Origin: Cryobacterium fucosi
Lineage (GTDB): Bacteria > Actinomycetota > Actinomycetes > Actinomycetales > Microbacteriaceae
NCBI RefSeq assembly: GCF_004403515.1
Contig: NZ_SOHH01000106.1
Coordinates: forward strand, 1 to 47,806
Length of the DNA: 47,806 nucleotides
Reading direction: 5' to 3'
The translations under genes and the position numbers were made by a program. The notes beneath the pieces were generated by a model, which was given only the letters and a program-made list of their open reading frames with translations, was not told the origin of the DNA and searched no databases. This document shows positions 47,212 to 47,806 of the stretch, piece after piece (positions within the stretch are counted from its first letter, which is position 1; each line of letters opens with the position of its first letter).

Positions 47212-47806
47212 GTGTTCAGACCAGACGAGCCACTGATCCTGCCTGCGCGGCCGGTCGACCCGCCCGCGCCAGGGTTTCCGTTGATCGCCAGCGCTGCCCC
47301 GCTGGTGGTCGCGGTCGTGATCTGGATGTTCACCGGCTCGGCCTTTGTGCTCCTCTTCGCCGTCCTCGGCCCGGTCATCGCTGTCGGCAGCATGGCCGAC
47401 GGCCGTCGCAGCAGTCGCCGCACCCGGAACCGGGCGGAGGAAGCCCACCGGGTCGCCCTCGCGGCGCTTCGCACGCGGGTCGGGCTGCAGCGGGCCGCCC
47501 TGGTCCAGGCCGCCTGGAGCCGTACCCCGTCGGCGACCGGCATCCTGCACGATCCCGCCGGCACTGTGCGGTGGAGCGCGAAACCGACCGCTCCGGTGCT
47601 GGTGAGCCTGGGCAGCGGGGAGGTGCCCAGCGGGCTGCGGCTGGAGGGCGCCGCCGGCCCCAACGACGAACCGGGCATCCGCGAGCTGGCGGCCACCCTG
47701 TCGGACGCCCCGATCACCGCGGACCCGCACGACGGCATCGGCATCGTGGCGGCCCCGGCCCTGGGACGGGCCCTGGCCAGGGGGCTGCTCGTCCAGGCCG
47801 CCGCCG
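47212..47806 (+). CDS. FtsK/SpoIIIE-family (EssC-like) ATPase, N-terminal part (3'-truncated by window)
   Basis: The frame is open from GTG 47212 to the last base (198 codons). It begins LILPARPVDPPAPGFPLIA and contains two close transmembrane segments (PLVVAVVIWMFTGSAFVLLF and AVLGPVIAVGSMADGRR), followed by a basic coil and APVLVSLGSGEVPSGLRLEG. This plan matches the N terminus of actinobacterial FtsK/SpoIIIE-domain proteins that resemble type VII secretion ATPases (EssC/EccC), where the ATPase domains follow further on. The ATPase motifs lie outside the window, so the assignment rests on the N terminus and on position next to FHA genes. It is the last gene visible in the cluster. Confidence 0.6.
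   Translation, partial: MFRPDEPLILPARPVDPPAPGFPLIASAAPLVVAVVIWMFTGSAFVLLFAVLGPVIAVGSMADGRRSSRRTRNRAEEAHRVALAALRTRVGLQRAALVQAAWSRTPSATGILHDPAGTVRWSAKPTAPVLVSLGSGEVPSGLRLEGAAGPNDEPGIRELAATLSDAPITADPHDGIGIVAAPALGRALARGLLVQAAA

Overview
The window is a stretch of high-GC chromosome from a Gram-positive actinobacterium, most likely a member of the Microbacteriaceae. This is inference from gene families (MarP-type protease, DUF4192, RecQ fused to a phosphoribosyltransferase-like domain, a kinase/FN3/MoxR/DUF58 cluster), from uniformly GC-rich codon use, and from an interspersed repeat family built on GGTGGTCGAGC(C/T)TGTCGAGACC and its variant GGTGATTGAGCTTGTCG. I see no rRNA, tRNA, CRISPR array, insertion sequence or phage structural cluster. 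Most of the window reads as core or lineage chromosome, with a few decayed or accessory patches.

Layout, left to right. 0-6.3 kb: the end of an ADP-ribosylglycohydrolase, a repeat array, agmatinase, a RecQ-like helicase carrying an in-frame repeat expansion, a PPOX-type flavin/F420 protein, a hypothetical protein and an alpha-carbonic anhydrase lipoprotein. 6.3-10.7 kb: an M18 aminopeptidase, an inverted-repeat element, then an apparent operon of NAD(P)-binding epimerase-like protein, MerR regulator and membrane protein. 10.7-14 kb: a PhzF-family protein, a decayed patch with a frameshifted PadR regulator beside a small membrane protein, and an MpaB-type (DUF2236) protein. 14-16 kb: an Fe-S bacterial photolyase and an orphan Phd/YefM-type antitoxin. 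16-22.6 kb: a divergently transcribed PucR regulator facing a five-gene operon of COG3375 acyltransferase, N-acylamino-acid racemase-like enolase, and a polar amino acid ABC transporter (binding protein, permease, ATPase). 22.7-23.6 kb: a fusion of a Pvc16-like (DUF4255) domain to a degenerate AAA+ domain, both relatives of contractile-injection-system parts but standing alone here. 23.6-32.2 kb: a truncated small gene, DUF429, a repeat array, RNase HI with a tail, a serine hydrolase facing a PadR regulator, a MarP protease, DUF4192, and an Lrp regulator with a class III aminotransferase.

32.4 kb to the right edge: one long co-directional cluster: FHA protein, PP2C phosphatase, membrane Ser/Thr kinase, a 1966-residue Ig/FN3 surface protein, MoxR AAA+ ATPase, DUF58, transglutaminase-like membrane protein, zinc-ribbon/FHA protein, and the start of an FtsK/SpoIIIE/EssC-like ATPase. 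Most junctions overlap by 4 bp. The arrangement recalls the kinase/FN3/AAA/DUF58/transglutaminase (PFNA) cluster of bifidobacteria, extended here by phosphatase and FHA readers and running into a possible secretion ATPase. The transglutaminase-like member lacks the catalytic Cys and His, so it is probably a pseudoenzyme.

The points most worth pursuing are the stand-alone Pvc16-AAA fusion, the phospho-signalling/giant surface protein/FtsK cluster with its dead transglutaminase, the PucR-controlled acyltransferase/racemase/uptake operon, and the repeat family that has expanded in frame inside the helicase and supplies the stop codon of agmatinase.
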